Shown here one piece after another: positions 1-8,722 of a DNA stretch of 64,000 nucleotides. Below the pieces are notes generated by a model that was not told the DNA's origin, did no database searches, and saw only the letters and a program-made list of their open reading frames with translations. The stretch is from Ancylobacter mangrovi. GTDB lineage: Bacteria; Pseudomonadota; Alphaproteobacteria; Rhizobiales; Xanthobacteraceae. The stretch covers positions 992,001-1,056,000 of the forward strand of contig NZ_JANTHZ010000001.1 of NCBI RefSeq assembly GCF_024752355.1. Reading direction: 5' to 3'. Positions within the stretch are counted from its first letter, which is position 1, and each line of letters begins with the position of its first letter. The translations under genes and the position numbers were made by a program.

Positions 1-1
1 G

Positions 2-271
2 GACGATACGCGCGATGCTTGTCTGAAACGCCTGAACCGGATCGAGGGTCAGGTGCGCGGGATCGCGCGCATGGTCGAGGACAAGCGCTACTGCATCGAC
101 ATCGTAACCCAGGTGGCGGCGGTGCGGGCGGCGCTCAAGAAGGTCGAGGAAGAGGTCCTGCGGGACCATGTCGCCCATTGCGTCGAGCACGCCATCGCCT
201 CCGGCGACGCCGACGAGCAGCGCCGCAAGGTCTCCGAACTGATGACGGTGCTCGGCAAGCTGAACGCCTGA
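2..271 (+). CDS. CsoR/FrmR-family metal-sensing repressor (5' end cut)
   Basis: This is the C-terminal part of a small all-helical repressor of the CsoR/RcnR/FrmR family, which de-represses metal or formaldehyde resistance genes when the ligand binds. The reading frame is open to the window edge, so the true start lies upstream; a GTG at 53 is internal to the conserved RLNRIEGQVRGI helix and is not the start. The visible ligand residues are a Cys in RYCIDI and a His-x3-Cys in DHVAHC. This Cys-His-Cys set matches copper-type CsoR better than nickel-type RcnR (Cys-His-His). The partner gene it controls is not in view. The family call is secure; the metal is inferred. Confidence 0.85.
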   Translation, partial: DDTRDACLKRLNRIEGQVRGIARMVEDKRYCIDIVTQVAAVRAALKKVEEEVLRDHVAHCVEHAIASGDADEQRRKVSELMTVLGKLNA

Positions 272-286
272 GCGCCGGGCCAGGGC

Positions 287-1525
287 TCAGGGCGCCTTCA
301 GCCCCAGCGAGGCGACGTAGCTGCGGTTGATGCGGCAATTGGCGAAGCGCGCATTCTCGATATAGGCCCGCAGCGTGGCGGCGACAGCCTCGCGCGAGGG
401 CTTCTCCATCCCGGCCCAGGCGCTGCGCGGCACACTGCCGAAGCGGGCGATCGCGTCCCATCCCTCGGGCTTGACGATCGAGGCGATGGTGGAGCGGGAA
501 TCGAGGTTCTTGTAGGTCCAGAAGCTCCAGCCGATGCCGAAGCGCTCGTTCAGCGCGCGGTACTTGGCGTTCCACGCATCGGTGAGTTCGCCCGTCTCGC
601 CGAGGAAGATCGGCACGCCCCAGCGATTGGCGAAGTTCACATAGGCCTGCACCTCGCGCCGCTCGGGGCTCGCCCAGAACTTGTGGTAGGTGTAGGCGAG
701 GTTGTCGGCGAAGGGCGGGCCGAACACGGCGAAATTCGTGCTCCACTGCGCCGCTGCAAGGATCACCGGGTGGTTCGGGTCGACGGCACGGATCGCCGTC
801 GTGATCTGCTCGTAGAAGGGCTCGAGGCGCGGATTGAGATAGTCCATGTCGCTGTAGGGCGAGATCGGCTCGTTCAGCAGCTCGTAGCCCAGCACCGCCG
901 TCTCGTCGCGATAGCGGGTGGCGATCGCCCGCCACAGCGTGATTGTGCGGCGCCTGAACTCGGGCACGTAGAAGGTCAGCGGATAGCCGACGCCATCGTC
1001 ATGGTTCACGCCGGTCTGGCCGCCGGGCGCGGCGTGGATGTCGAGGATGACCTTGATGCCATACGCCTTCGCCCAGCCCACCGCCCGGTCGATCAGCGCC
1101 CAGCCCTCGCCCTGCGGGTCGACCTGCGAGGGGTTCGCCGGGTCGAGGAAGAACTTCCAGTGCAGCGGGATGCGCACCGTGGTGAAGCCCGCCGCCGCGA
1201 GGAAGGCGATATCGTCCTCGCGCACATAGACGTCGCGGAAGTCGTGCCAGAACCGCGCCGCTTCCTCCGGGCCGGCGAGATACTCGATCACGTCCTCGAT
1301 CTGGTACGGCGCGCGCTGGACCTCGAACTTGAACATGTAGCCTTCCGGCAGCAGCCAGTTGCCGAAGCTCGTGCCCCTGATGTGGAAGGTCGACCCGTCC
1401 GGATTGACGAAGCGCGTGCCCTCCGCCCGCACGAAGCCGTCCTGCGCCCGCGCGCTGACGCCGGGCACGGCCAGCAGCGCGGCAAGCAGGAGGATGTGGA
1501 ACAGGCGGAACGGGGCGGGCCTCAT
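287..1525 (-). CDS. Exported glycoside hydrolase family 5 (cellulase-like)
   Basis: Secreted endo-type beta-glycosidase of 412 residues. Residues 1-28 form a Sec signal peptide ending VSARAQ. The rest reads as a GH5 barrel: the acid/base Glu219 in LLNEP and the nucleophile Glu310 in FLGETGE are both present. The ATG at 1525 was chosen because it gives a clean signal peptide; the longer in-frame extension to 1681 is arginine-rich and overlaps the divergent gene. It is convergent with the CsoR-like gene (15 bases apart) and divergent from the GntP-type permease. The exact polysaccharide (cellulose, beta-glucan or mannan) cannot be read from the sequence. A GH1 beta-glucosidase two genes away would suit cello-oligosaccharides. 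Confidence 0.85.
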   Translation of the reverse strand: MRPAPFRLFHILLLAALLAVPGVSARAQDGFVRAEGTRFVNPDGSTFHIRGTSFGNWLLPEGYMFKFEVQRAPYQIEDVIEYLAGPEEAARFWHDFRDVYVREDDIAFLAAAGFTTVRIPLHWKFFLDPANPSQVDPQGEGWALIDRAVGWAKAYGIKVILDIHAAPGGQTGVNHDDGVGYPLTFYVPEFRRRTITLWRAIATRYRDETAVLGYELLNEPISPYSDMDYLNPRLEPFYEQITTAIRAVDPNHPVILAAAQWSTNFAVFGPPFADNLAYTYHKFWASPERREVQAYVNFANRWGVPIFLGETGELTDAWNAKYRALNERFGIGWSFWTYKNLDSRSTIASIVKPEGWDAIARFGSVPRSAWAGMEKPSREAVAATLRAYIENARFANCRINRSYVASLGLKAP

Positions 1526-1679
1526 GAGGCGGCACGCTATGTGAGCCGCGAGAGCGGAGCAATGGGCCGTCGCGCGGCGCCGGGGGATGGCGTATCGCCG
1601 CTGCACCGCCAGACGCACGGTGACAGCGCGCCCGCCGCGCGCTAATCGAGTTGGCTCCCGCCCTCGACCTCCGTCATCC

Positions 1680-3011
1680 ATGTCGCTTTACCAGGCCGCC
1701 TACCTCCTCGTCGCGCTGATCCTGTTCGTGCTCATGGTCCGGCGCGGGCGGGTGCAGACCTTCCTCGCGCTGACGCTCGTCGCCATCGGCTTCGGCTATG
1801 CGGCGGGCATGTCGACCTCCTATGTCGGCAAGGCCTTCGGCCTCGGCTTCGCGCAGGCCGTCAACACGCCCGGCCTCATCGTCCTCGCTGCGGCCCTCAT
1901 CGCCGCCATCGCCGACGGCGCGGGGGCGACCGACTTCCTCGCCGCCAGGGCGCGCGGCTGGCGCACGCGCTCGGTGCCGCTGGCGATCATCGGCCTCCTC
2001 GCCGGCCTCGGCTCGACGCCGGCGGCCGCCTTCGCGGTGCTGAACCCGTTGCGCCGGGCGATAAGCGGCGACAGCCCGCGCTCCGCCCTGGTGCTGGGGC
2101 TGAGCCTCTCCGCCAGCCACGGCGTGCTCATCCCCGCGCCGGTGATGCTGGCGAGCGCCACCATCCTCGGCGCCGACTGGATGCTAGCGGCACAGATCGG
2201 CCTGCCGCTCGCCCTGCTCCTCGGCGCCCTCGGCACCGTGCTCGCGAGGACGACCACGGCGAGCGGGACCGCTCCCGCGCAGACCGCCGAGCTCGTCGAT
2301 GGCAAGCGCCTGCACGCGCCGCGCCGGGCCAGCTTCGCGCTCGTCGCGGTCAGCCTCGTGCTGGTGGCGATGCTCATCACGCAGTCGCTGGGCGACATCG
2401 CCAGCGAGCCGCTGGGCGGCGGCTCGAACCGCGAGTTCCTTTTGGCGCTCGGTCGGCCGGCGATCCTGCTCATGGTCGGAACCGGCCTGATGCTGCTGCT
2501 GAGCTGGTTCTGGCCGCCGGGCGGTCTGTCCGAGGAGGGATGGGTCGGCCTGGCGCTCACCCGCGCCGCCGGCCTGCTGCTCTTGATCGGCGCCGCTGGC
2601 GGCCTCTCCAAGATCGCGCAGGAGACCGGCATGGCGGAGATGAATGCCGAGCGCCTGATCGGCCTCGCGCCCGCCGGGCCGCTCGCCCTGCTGCTGCCCT
2701 TCGCGCTGGCGGCCGTGGTGAAGACGCTGCAGGGCTCCTCGCTGGTGGCGGCGATCACCGCTTCCGGCATGGTGATGGAACTCGTCGGCCCGCTCGGCCT
2801 CGGCGATCCCGCCGGCCGCACGCTCGCCGCGCTCGCGGTCGGAGCGGGGGCGATGTGCGCACCGCATATAAATGACGGATTTTTCTGGCTGGTTGCGAAT
2901 GCGGGCCGCTTCACCCCCGGCGCGCTGCTGGCGCGGCTCTCGCTCGGCACGCTGCTTCAGGGAGCGCTTGCCGTCGCCGTGCTGATGCTGATCCGGCTCA
3001 TCGCATCCTGA
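1680..3011 (+). CDS. GntP-family permease (gluconate/organic acid type)
   Basis: Integral membrane transporter of 443 residues with about 12 hydrophobic segments and no signal peptide. It shows GntP-family signatures: a KTLQGSSLVAAITASGM segment near residue 365, corresponding to the RxxQGSxTVA motif of gluconate:H+ symporters, and a HINDGFFWLV segment near 408 corresponding to HVNDSGFWLV. The ATG at 1680 starts directly on the first membrane helix and is preferred to an upstream start at 1587 with an Arg-rich leader. It lies 17 bases before the GH1 gene on the same strand, so the two may be co-transcribed. The substrate is probably a sugar acid or other hydroxy acid, inferred from family only. 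Confidence 0.8.
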   Translation: MSLYQAAYLLVALILFVLMVRRGRVQTFLALTLVAIGFGYAAGMSTSYVGKAFGLGFAQAVNTPGLIVLAAALIAAIADGAGATDFLAARARGWRTRSVPLAIIGLLAGLGSTPAAAFAVLNPLRRAISGDSPRSALVLGLSLSASHGVLIPAPVMLASATILGADWMLAAQIGLPLALLLGALGTVLARTTTASGTAPAQTAELVDGKRLHAPRRASFALVAVSLVLVAMLITQSLGDIASEPLGGGSNREFLLALGRPAILLMVGTGLMLLLSWFWPPGGLSEEGWVGLALTRAAGLLLLIGAAGGLSKIAQETGMAEMNAERLIGLAPAGPLALLLPFALAAVVKTLQGSSLVAAITASGMVMELVGPLGLGDPAGRTLAALAVGAGAMCAPHINDGFFWLVANAGRFTPGALLARLSLGTLLQGALAVAVLMLIRLIAS

Positions 3012-3028
3012 GGCCAGGGAGACCGCCG

Positions 3029-4453
3029 ATGCTTCGCCGCCGTGACTTCCTCGCCTGCGCCGCCGCGGCCACCGCGCTGCCGGCGCTTCCCGGCCCGGCG
3101 CGGGCACAGGCGCCGATGCCGAAACTGCCCTCCGGCTTCATCTGGGGCGCCTCGACCTCCGCCTACCAGATCGAGGGGGCGGTGAAGGCGGACGGGCGCG
3201 CGCCCTCGATCTGGGACATCTTCTCGCATACGCCCGGCCGCATCGCCGACGGCACCAATGGCGACGTCGCCTGCGACCACTACAATCGCTACGCGGGCGA
3301 TGTCGACCTGATGGCCGATGCGGGCTTTCGCGCCTACCGCTTCTCCATCGCCTGGCCGCGCGTGATCCCTCAGGGCACCGGGCCGGTGAACGCCGCCGGA
3401 CTCGACTTCTACGACCGGCTGGTCGACCGCCTGCTCCAGCGCGGCATCGCGCCCATGGCCTGCCTCTACCACTGGGACCTGCCGCAGGCGCTGCAGGACC
3501 GGGGCGGCTGGCACAATCGCGACATCGCCAACTGGTTCGCGGACTATGCCCGGGCGGCGGTTGCCCGGCTCGGCGACCGGGTCCGGCCCTGGGCGATGCT
3601 GAACGAGCCCTCGGTCCACGCCATCTTCGGCCACGGCTTCGGCAACCACGCGCCGGGCCTCACCGGCTGGGCGAGCTACGTCACCGCGCAGCACCACCAG
3701 AACCTCGCGCAGGGCACCGGCATCGCCGCCATCCGCGCCGAACGCCGCGACCTCGCGCTGGGCACCGTGTTCTCGCTGCAGCCGATCTATCCCGCCAGCA
3801 ACACGCCGCAGGACGTCGCCGCGGCGGGCCGCTTCGACGCCTGCTGGAACACGATCAACCTCGATCCCCTGTTCCACGGCCGCTACCCGGCCGAGTTCGA
3901 GCGCTATTTCGCCCCGCTCACCGCGGCCAACGACATGGCGACGATCCGCGTGCCGGTCGATTTCCTCGGCGTGAACTATTACGGGCCGTCCTACATCAAG
4001 CACGACCCCGGCGCCTTCCTCGCGCAGGCCGGCTATGGCGCGGTGCCGCCGGGCACGCCGCGCACCCTGCTCGGCTGGCCGATCGAGGCCAACGGGCTGG
4101 TCAAGGTGCTGGCGCGACTGCGCGACCATTACGGCAACCCGCCCGTCTACGTGACCGAGAACGGCGCCTGCTACGAGGACCCCGCTCCCGCCGGCGGCGT
4201 GGTGCAGGACCCGGAGCGCGTCGCCTATATCCGCGAGCATCTCGAGGCCTGCGCGACCGCGATCCGCCAGGGCTGCGCGCTCAACGGCTATTTCGTGTGG
4301 TCGCTGCTCGACAATTTCGAGTGGGCGGAGGGCGAGCGCCGGCGCTTCGGCGTGGTGCGGGTCGATTTCGACACGCTGGAGCGCACCCCGAAAGCCTCGC
4401 TGCAGTTCCTTTCCAGGCTGATGCGGGCGCAGCCGGCTTCCGCCGTACCGTAA
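3029..4453 (+). CDS. Tat-exported GH1 beta-glucosidase
   Basis: Family 1 glycosidase of 474 residues that hydrolyses terminal beta-linked sugars. The mature enzyme has the GH1 entry motif FIWGASTSAYQIEG, acid/base Glu193 in LNEPS and nucleophile Glu377 in YVTENGA. Residues 1-28 look like a twin-arginine signal (RRRDFLA followed by an alanine-rich stretch and ARAQA), which is unusual because GH1 beta-glucosidases are normally cytoplasmic. The start follows a short gap after the permease gene. Together with the secreted GH5 this suggests breakdown of beta-glucans outside the cytoplasm. Family and catalytic residues are clear; export is predicted. Confidence 0.92.
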   Translation: MLRRRDFLACAAAATALPALPGPARAQAPMPKLPSGFIWGASTSAYQIEGAVKADGRAPSIWDIFSHTPGRIADGTNGDVACDHYNRYAGDVDLMADAGFRAYRFSIAWPRVIPQGTGPVNAAGLDFYDRLVDRLLQRGIAPMACLYHWDLPQALQDRGGWHNRDIANWFADYARAAVARLGDRVRPWAMLNEPSVHAIFGHGFGNHAPGLTGWASYVTAQHHQNLAQGTGIAAIRAERRDLALGTVFSLQPIYPASNTPQDVAAAGRFDACWNTINLDPLFHGRYPAEFERYFAPLTAANDMATIRVPVDFLGVNYYGPSYIKHDPGAFLAQAGYGAVPPGTPRTLLGWPIEANGLVKVLARLRDHYGNPPVYVTENGACYEDPAPAGGVVQDPERVAYIREHLEACATAIRQGCALNGYFVWSLLDNFEWAEGERRRFGVVRVDFDTLERTPKASLQFLSRLMRAQPASAVP

Positions 4454-4594
4454 GGCGCTTCGCACGCGTGACATGCGCCAGACACATATGTCGGTCATTT
4501 GACGCTGGTTCGAGAACACCCTTTCCTGTGCTACCAAGCGTTAAATCAGAGATGTCCCCGCCAACCGGCGGGACCCGCAAAACCGAGCAGTTGC

Positions 4595-4900
4595 ATGCAG
4601 ACAGACGATCCCGCCGTCGCTGAAATCATCGCGTTCATCTCCGGCGAAGTCGGGGTCGATTCGAGCCTGCTGACGCCCGAGACCCCCGTCGCGGAGCTCG
4701 GCATCTCCTCGCTCGACCTCATCGAGACCATCTTCAAGCTCGAAAGCCGGTTCGGCATCGAGATCCCCAATGACGGACCGCTGAACGGCAATGACGTGAC
4801 CGTCGGCACGCTGGTCGAGCACGTCGCCGGCCTGCTCGCGGCCAAGAACGCCAAGAGCGCGGCGCCCGGGGCCGCCGGCCCCTCGGCGAAGACCGCCTGA
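4595..4900 (+). CDS. Stand-alone acyl carrier protein (NodF-like)
   Basis: Small acyl carrier protein of 101 residues. The phosphopantetheine site is Ser39 in LGISSLDLIE; the usual DSL is SSL here. The ATG at 4595 gives an ACP of normal length; an upstream start at 4499 would add an unlikely 32-residue leader. The stop codon overlaps the start of the next gene (TGATG), so ACP and ketosynthase are translationally coupled. This dedicated ACP plus ketosynthase arrangement is that of the rhizobial NodF/NodE pair, which elongates special acyl chains. No other nod genes are present, so nodulation is not implied; a specialised lipid or acyl-group product is the more general inference. Confidence 0.85.
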   Translation: MQTDDPAVAEIIAFISGEVGVDSSLLTPETPVAELGISSLDLIETIFKLESRFGIEIPNDGPLNGNDVTVGTLVEHVAGLLAAKNAKSAAPGAAGPSAKTA

Positions 4901-6114
4901 TGAGCGCACGCGTCGCGATTACCGGTCTCGGCGCCGTCTCGGCGCTGGGCCTCGACGTCGCCTCCCATCTCGCCGGGCTGAAGGCGGGCACGGTGGGCAT
5001 CGGGCCGCTGCGCCGGGTCGATGCCACCACGCTGCGCTCGAAGATCGGCGCCGAGGTGCCGGAATTCGACCCGCAGGCCTATTTCGAGCCGCGCCAGCTC
5101 GGCCTGCTGGATCGGAGCTCGCAGATGGGCCTCATCGCGACGCGCGAGGCGGTGGCGCAGTCCGGCGGGGCGCTCGAGGGCGTCGCCTCGCACCGGGCCG
5201 GCGCGATCTTCTCGGCTTCCATCGGCTACTGGACGATGGAGGAGGGCTACCAGAAGCTCTATCTCGACAAGGCCCCGCGCCCGCATCCCTTCACCGTGCC
5301 GCGCGCCATGCCGAGCGGCACGGCGAGCGTCGTGACCATGGATCTCGGCATCCACGGCCCGGCCTTCGGCATCGCCTCGGCCTGCTCCTCGGCGAGCCAC
5401 GCCATGGGCACGGCGTTCCACATGGTGCGCTCGGGCATGCTCGACGTGGCCGTTGCCGGGGGCGCCGAGGCGTCGATGACGCCGGGCATGCTGCGGGCCT
5501 GGGAGGCGCTGCGCGTGCTCTCGCCGGAAGGCTGCCATCCCTTCTCCAGGGACCGTTCCGGCCTCGTGCTTGGCGAGGGCGCGGCCGTCATCGTGCTGGA
5601 GAATCTGGAGCGGGCCCGCGCGCGCGGTGCCACCGTCCTCGCCGAGATGACCGGCTTCGGCATGAGCTCCGACGGGATCGACATGACCGCGCCGGACACG
5701 GAAAGCTGCGCGCGGGCCATGAGCCTGGCGCTGGAGGACGCCGGTATCGCGCCCGAGGCGGTCGACTACGTGAACGCCCACGGCACCGCCACCCCGCTGA
5801 ACGACAAGACCGAGAGCGCCGCGATGCGGCTCGTCTTCGGCAACCGGCTGGCGGCGCTGCCGGTTTCCTCGACCAAGTCGATGTACGGCCACACGCTGAG
5901 CGCCTCAGGCGCGCTCGACATGGTGGCGACCGTGCTGGCGCTGCGCGAGGGCTTCCTGCCGCCGACCATGGGCTTCAACGAGGCCGACCCGGAATGCGAC
6001 GTCGACTGCGTGCCAAACGCCTCGCGCGCCGCCTCGCCGGAGGTCGCCATCTCCTCGAGCTTCGCCTTCGGCGGCCTCAACGCCGTGCTGGCGGTCCGGC
6101 GCTATCCGGGCTGA
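4900..6114 (+). CDS. Beta-ketoacyl-ACP synthase (FabF/NodE-like)
   Basis: Condensing enzyme of 404 residues that extends an acyl chain on the neighbouring ACP with malonyl units. The full KAS II-type active site is visible: Cys162 in ASACSSASHA, His294 in NAHGTATPLND and His331 in STKSMYGHTLSASG, with Lys326. Length and motifs match FabF/NodE. It overlaps the ACP gene by one base and its 3' end overlaps the convergent LysR gene by 13 bases. No reductase, dehydratase or acyltransferase gene is adjacent, so the pair must borrow the housekeeping fatty acid synthase. The final product is unknown. Confidence 0.88.
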   Translation: MSARVAITGLGAVSALGLDVASHLAGLKAGTVGIGPLRRVDATTLRSKIGAEVPEFDPQAYFEPRQLGLLDRSSQMGLIATREAVAQSGGALEGVASHRAGAIFSASIGYWTMEEGYQKLYLDKAPRPHPFTVPRAMPSGTASVVTMDLGIHGPAFGIASACSSASHAMGTAFHMVRSGMLDVAVAGGAEASMTPGMLRAWEALRVLSPEGCHPFSRDRSGLVLGEGAAVIVLENLERARARGATVLAEMTGFGMSSDGIDMTAPDTESCARAMSLALEDAGIAPEAVDYVNAHGTATPLNDKTESAAMRLVFGNRLAALPVSSTKSMYGHTLSASGALDMVATVLALREGFLPPTMGFNEADPECDVDCVPNASRAASPEVAISSSFAFGGLNAVLAVRRYPG

Positions 6115-7091
6115 GGCCCGACGCCCTCGACGTGGAGCGGGCCGTCGCTCGCCGGGCCGGCGAGGTCCCGGAGCGCGGGGATGACGCCGGCGAGCTGGGC
6201 GCGGCAGAAGGCGGCGATCTCGCGCGGTAGCCGGCCGAGCTCCTGCCGGCGGGCGATCAGAGTCAGATGCCGCACCAGCCCCGGCCCGGGCAGCGGGCGG
6301 CAGGCGAGCCCGTCCAGCGCCAGCGCGGCTTCGAACACGCAGAGCGGCGTCGTGATGGCAAAGCCCGCCCCGGCGGCGACGCTCGCCGTCACCCCGTAGG
6401 GGGTGTCGAATTCGAGGCGTCGCGGCAAATCGAGACGCAGCCGCCGCAGATGCCGCTCCACCTCCATCCCGGTCTTCGAGCGGGCGGAGAAGCGCACCAG
6501 CGGCAGCGTCTGCGTGAGCGCGACGAGATCGGCCGGCCGCGCCGGCGGAGCGACGTCCGCCGGCATCAGCAGCACGTAGGGCTCGCTCAGCAGCGGCCAG
6601 CGCTCCAGCCCCTCGATCTCGTCGAGGTCGTCCGCGCCGACCAGCAGGTCGAGCTGGCGGGTCAGCAGCGCCCCGGCATGCGAGGCGGTGAGCCCGGAGA
6701 GCACCGAGGCCTGCTCCGCCATCTCGTCCAGCTTTCCCGCCAGCGGTGCCATCAGCGCGCGCGAGAGCGAGTCGACGAGGCCCGCGCGCAGCAGCGGCAG
6801 CCGGGCATGCTCCGCCTCGCGCAGCAGCGGCGCGATCTGCCGCGCCTCGGAGAGCAGCGCGCTCGCCCGCTGGCGCAGTGCGCCGCCGGCGGCCGTGAGG
6901 GCGAGCGGGCGGGCGCTGCGGTCGAACAGCACGACGCCGATGCGCCGCTCGAGGTCCGCCACCGCCTGCGACACCGCCGGCTGGGTGAGCGAGAGCCGGC
7001 GCGCAGCCTGCGCCATCGTTCCCGCCTCGCAGACGGCGAGGAAGATGTCGAGGCCACGCAGATCGAAGGGCAGCGCGTCGGGTGAGGCCAT
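6102..7091 (-). CDS. LysR-family regulator of the sox/mgd operon
   Basis: LysR-type transcription factor of 329 residues. The N-terminal winged helix-turn-helix is clear (residues 8-67, including AARRLSLTQPAVSQAVADLE), followed by a two-lobed effector domain. The ATG at 7091 places the HTH at the usual distance from the N-terminus; an extension to 7256 runs into the divergent gene. It is divergent from soxB/mgdA with a 117-base gap holding a TATAA-N7-TTATA inverted repeat, the classic LysR arrangement. It is therefore the likely activator of the N-methylglutamate dehydrogenase/sarcosine oxidase operon. The effector is unknown, possibly an N-methyl amino acid. Confidence 0.88.
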   Translation of the reverse strand: MASPDALPFDLRGLDIFLAVCEAGTMAQAARRLSLTQPAVSQAVADLERRIGVVLFDRSARPLALTAAGGALRQRASALLSEARQIAPLLREAEHARLPLLRAGLVDSLSRALMAPLAGKLDEMAEQASVLSGLTASHAGALLTRQLDLLVGADDLDEIEGLERWPLLSEPYVLLMPADVAPPARPADLVALTQTLPLVRFSARSKTGMEVERHLRRLRLDLPRRLEFDTPYGVTASVAAGAGFAITTPLCVFEAALALDGLACRPLPGPGLVRHLTLIARRQELGRLPREIAAFCRAQLAGVIPALRDLAGPASDGPLHVEGVGPQPG

Positions 7092-7135
7092 GGTTTTCCT
7101 TCCGCCGGTGGGCGCGCCACGAGCGCGTTCGTAGC

Positions 7136-7152
7136 TATAACCAAAACTTATA
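7136..7152. promoter_or_regulatory. LysR-type inverted repeat in the divergent promoter region
   Basis: TATAA at 7136-7140 and TTATA at 7148-7152 form a 5-bp inverted repeat with a 7-base centre, in an AT-rich patch between divergent lysR and soxB/mgdA. It has the T-N11-A geometry expected of a LysR recognition site. The assignment is by position and symmetry only. Confidence 0.5.
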
Positions 7153-7208
7153 TTATCACCAGCACGGGCACGTTCTAAAGCTCGATCCAATGATCGCGCG
7201 AGGCCCTG

Positions 7209-8459
7209 ATGCGCTACTCCTTCCTCAGCATCCTGAAGAACGGCCTGTCCGGCCAATCAGGCTGGAAACCCGCCTGGCGCGATGCCGCGCCGAAGCCCGC
7301 CTATGACGTCGTCATCGTCGGCGGGGGCGGCCACGGCCTCGCCACCGCCTTCTACCTCGCCAGCGAGCACGGCATCCGCAACGTCGCGGTGATCGAGAAG
7401 GGCTATATCGGCTCCGGCAATGCCGGGCGGAACACCACCATCATCCGCTCGAACTACCTGCTGCCGGGCAACGAGCCGTTCTACGAATGGTCGATGAAGC
7501 TGTGGGAAGGGCTGGAGCAGGCGGTGAACTACAACGCCATGGTCAGCCAGCGCGGCGTGCTCAACCTCTACCATTCCGACGCGCAGCGCGACGCCTTCGC
7601 CCGGCGCGGCAACTCCATGCGGCTCGCCGGCGCCGACAGCGAATTGCTGGATACCGAAGGCGTGCGGGCCATGTACCCGTTCCTCGACTTCGACAATGCG
7701 CGCTTCCCGATCCGCGGCGGTCTGCTGCAGCGGCGTGGCGGCACCGCGCGGCATGACGCGGTGGTGTGGGGCTATGCCCGCGCCGCCGACCAGCTCGGCG
7801 TCGACATCGTGCAGAACTGCGAGGTGACGGGCTTCCTCACCGAGGGCGACGCCATCATCGGGGTCGAGACCTCGCGCGGCCCGATCCGGGCGGGGAAGGT
7901 CGGCCTCGCCGTCGCCGGCTCCTCCTCGCGGGTGGCGAAGCACGCCGGCCTGCGCCTGCCGATGGAGAGCCACGTGCTGCAGGCCTTCGTGTCCGAAGGG
8001 CTCAAGCCGATGATCGACGGCGTCGTCACCTTCGGCGCCGGGCACTTCTACATCAGCCAGTCCGACAAGGGCGGGCTCGTCTTCGGCGGCGACATCGACG
8101 GCTACAACTCCTACGCCCAGCGCGGCAATCTTCCCGTGGTGGAGGACGTCGCCGAAAGCGGCATGGCGCTGATGCCGCGCATCGGCCGCCTGCGGCTGCT
8201 GCGCATGTGGGGCGGCGTCATGGACATGTCGATGGACGGCTCGCCGATCATCGACCGCACGCCGCGTCCCGGCCTCTACCTCAATTCCGGCTGGTGCTAT
8301 GGCGGCTTCAAGGCGACGCCGGCCTCGGGCTGGTGCTTCGCCCACCTGCTGGCGACCGACCGCGATCACGCGACCGCCACCGCCTTCAAGCTCGACCGCT
8401 TCCGCACCGGCCACCTCATCGACGAAAAGGGAGTCGGCGCCCAGCCGAACCTGCACTGA
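7209..8459 (+). CDS. soxB: Sarcosine oxidase beta subunit / N-methylglutamate dehydrogenase subunit A
   Basis: FAD-dependent catalytic subunit (416 residues) of a heterotetrameric amine oxidase that demethylates an N-methyl amino acid. The dinucleotide-binding motif VVIVGGGGHG is at residues 34-43, and RGGTARHDAVVW carries His182, which aligns with the His that binds FMN covalently in tetrameric sarcosine oxidases. It opens a soxB-D-A-G operon and overlaps soxD by one base (TGATG). In N-methylglutamate-pathway bacteria the homologous operon is named mgdABCD and oxidises N-methylglutamate to glutamate plus a C1 unit. The mgsABC and gmaS-type genes downstream favour that role over sarcosine. 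Family is certain; substrate is inferred. Confidence 0.92.
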   Translation: MRYSFLSILKNGLSGQSGWKPAWRDAAPKPAYDVVIVGGGGHGLATAFYLASEHGIRNVAVIEKGYIGSGNAGRNTTIIRSNYLLPGNEPFYEWSMKLWEGLEQAVNYNAMVSQRGVLNLYHSDAQRDAFARRGNSMRLAGADSELLDTEGVRAMYPFLDFDNARFPIRGGLLQRRGGTARHDAVVWGYARAADQLGVDIVQNCEVTGFLTEGDAIIGVETSRGPIRAGKVGLAVAGSSSRVAKHAGLRLPMESHVLQAFVSEGLKPMIDGVVTFGAGHFYISQSDKGGLVFGGDIDGYNSYAQRGNLPVVEDVAESGMALMPRIGRLRLLRMWGGVMDMSMDGSPIIDRTPRPGLYLNSGWCYGGFKATPASGWCFAHLLATDRDHATATAFKLDRFRTGHLIDEKGVGAQPNLH

Positions 8460-8722
8460 TGCGCATTCCCTGCCCCTATTGCGGCGCGCGCGATTCCGCC
8501 GAGTTCGCCTATCTGGGCGACGCGACGCCCACCCGTCCCGATCCCGAGGCGCCGGACGCGCAGGACGCGTTCCACGACTACGTCTATCTGCGCGACAATC
8601 CGGCCGGCGCGCATGCCGAATGGTGGTACCACGCCGCCGGCTGCCGCCGCTGGGTGAAGGTCGAGCGCGACACGCTCACCCATGTCGTCTCGCAGGCGCA
8701 GTTCGCGGGAGGGGCCGAATGA
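8459..8722 (+). CDS. soxD: Sarcosine oxidase delta subunit / N-methylglutamate dehydrogenase subunit B
   Basis: Small zinc-binding subunit (87 residues) of the heterotetrameric oxidase. The N-terminal CPYCG motif and the later HAAGCRRW, with a conserved WWYH segment before it, are the family hallmarks; these residues bind structural zinc in known complexes. It is translationally coupled on both sides, sharing one base with soxB and four bases (ATGA) with soxA. It has no catalytic site of its own. Confidence 0.92.
   Translation: MRIPCPYCGARDSAEFAYLGDATPTRPDPEAPDAQDAFHDYVYLRDNPAGAHAEWWYHAAGCRRWVKVERDTLTHVVSQAQFAGGAE

Noticed and set aside
4595-6114. Symbiotic nodulation island
   Set aside because: Only a NodF/NodE-like pair is present; no nodA, nodB, nodC, nodD or nod-box-like sequence was seen.
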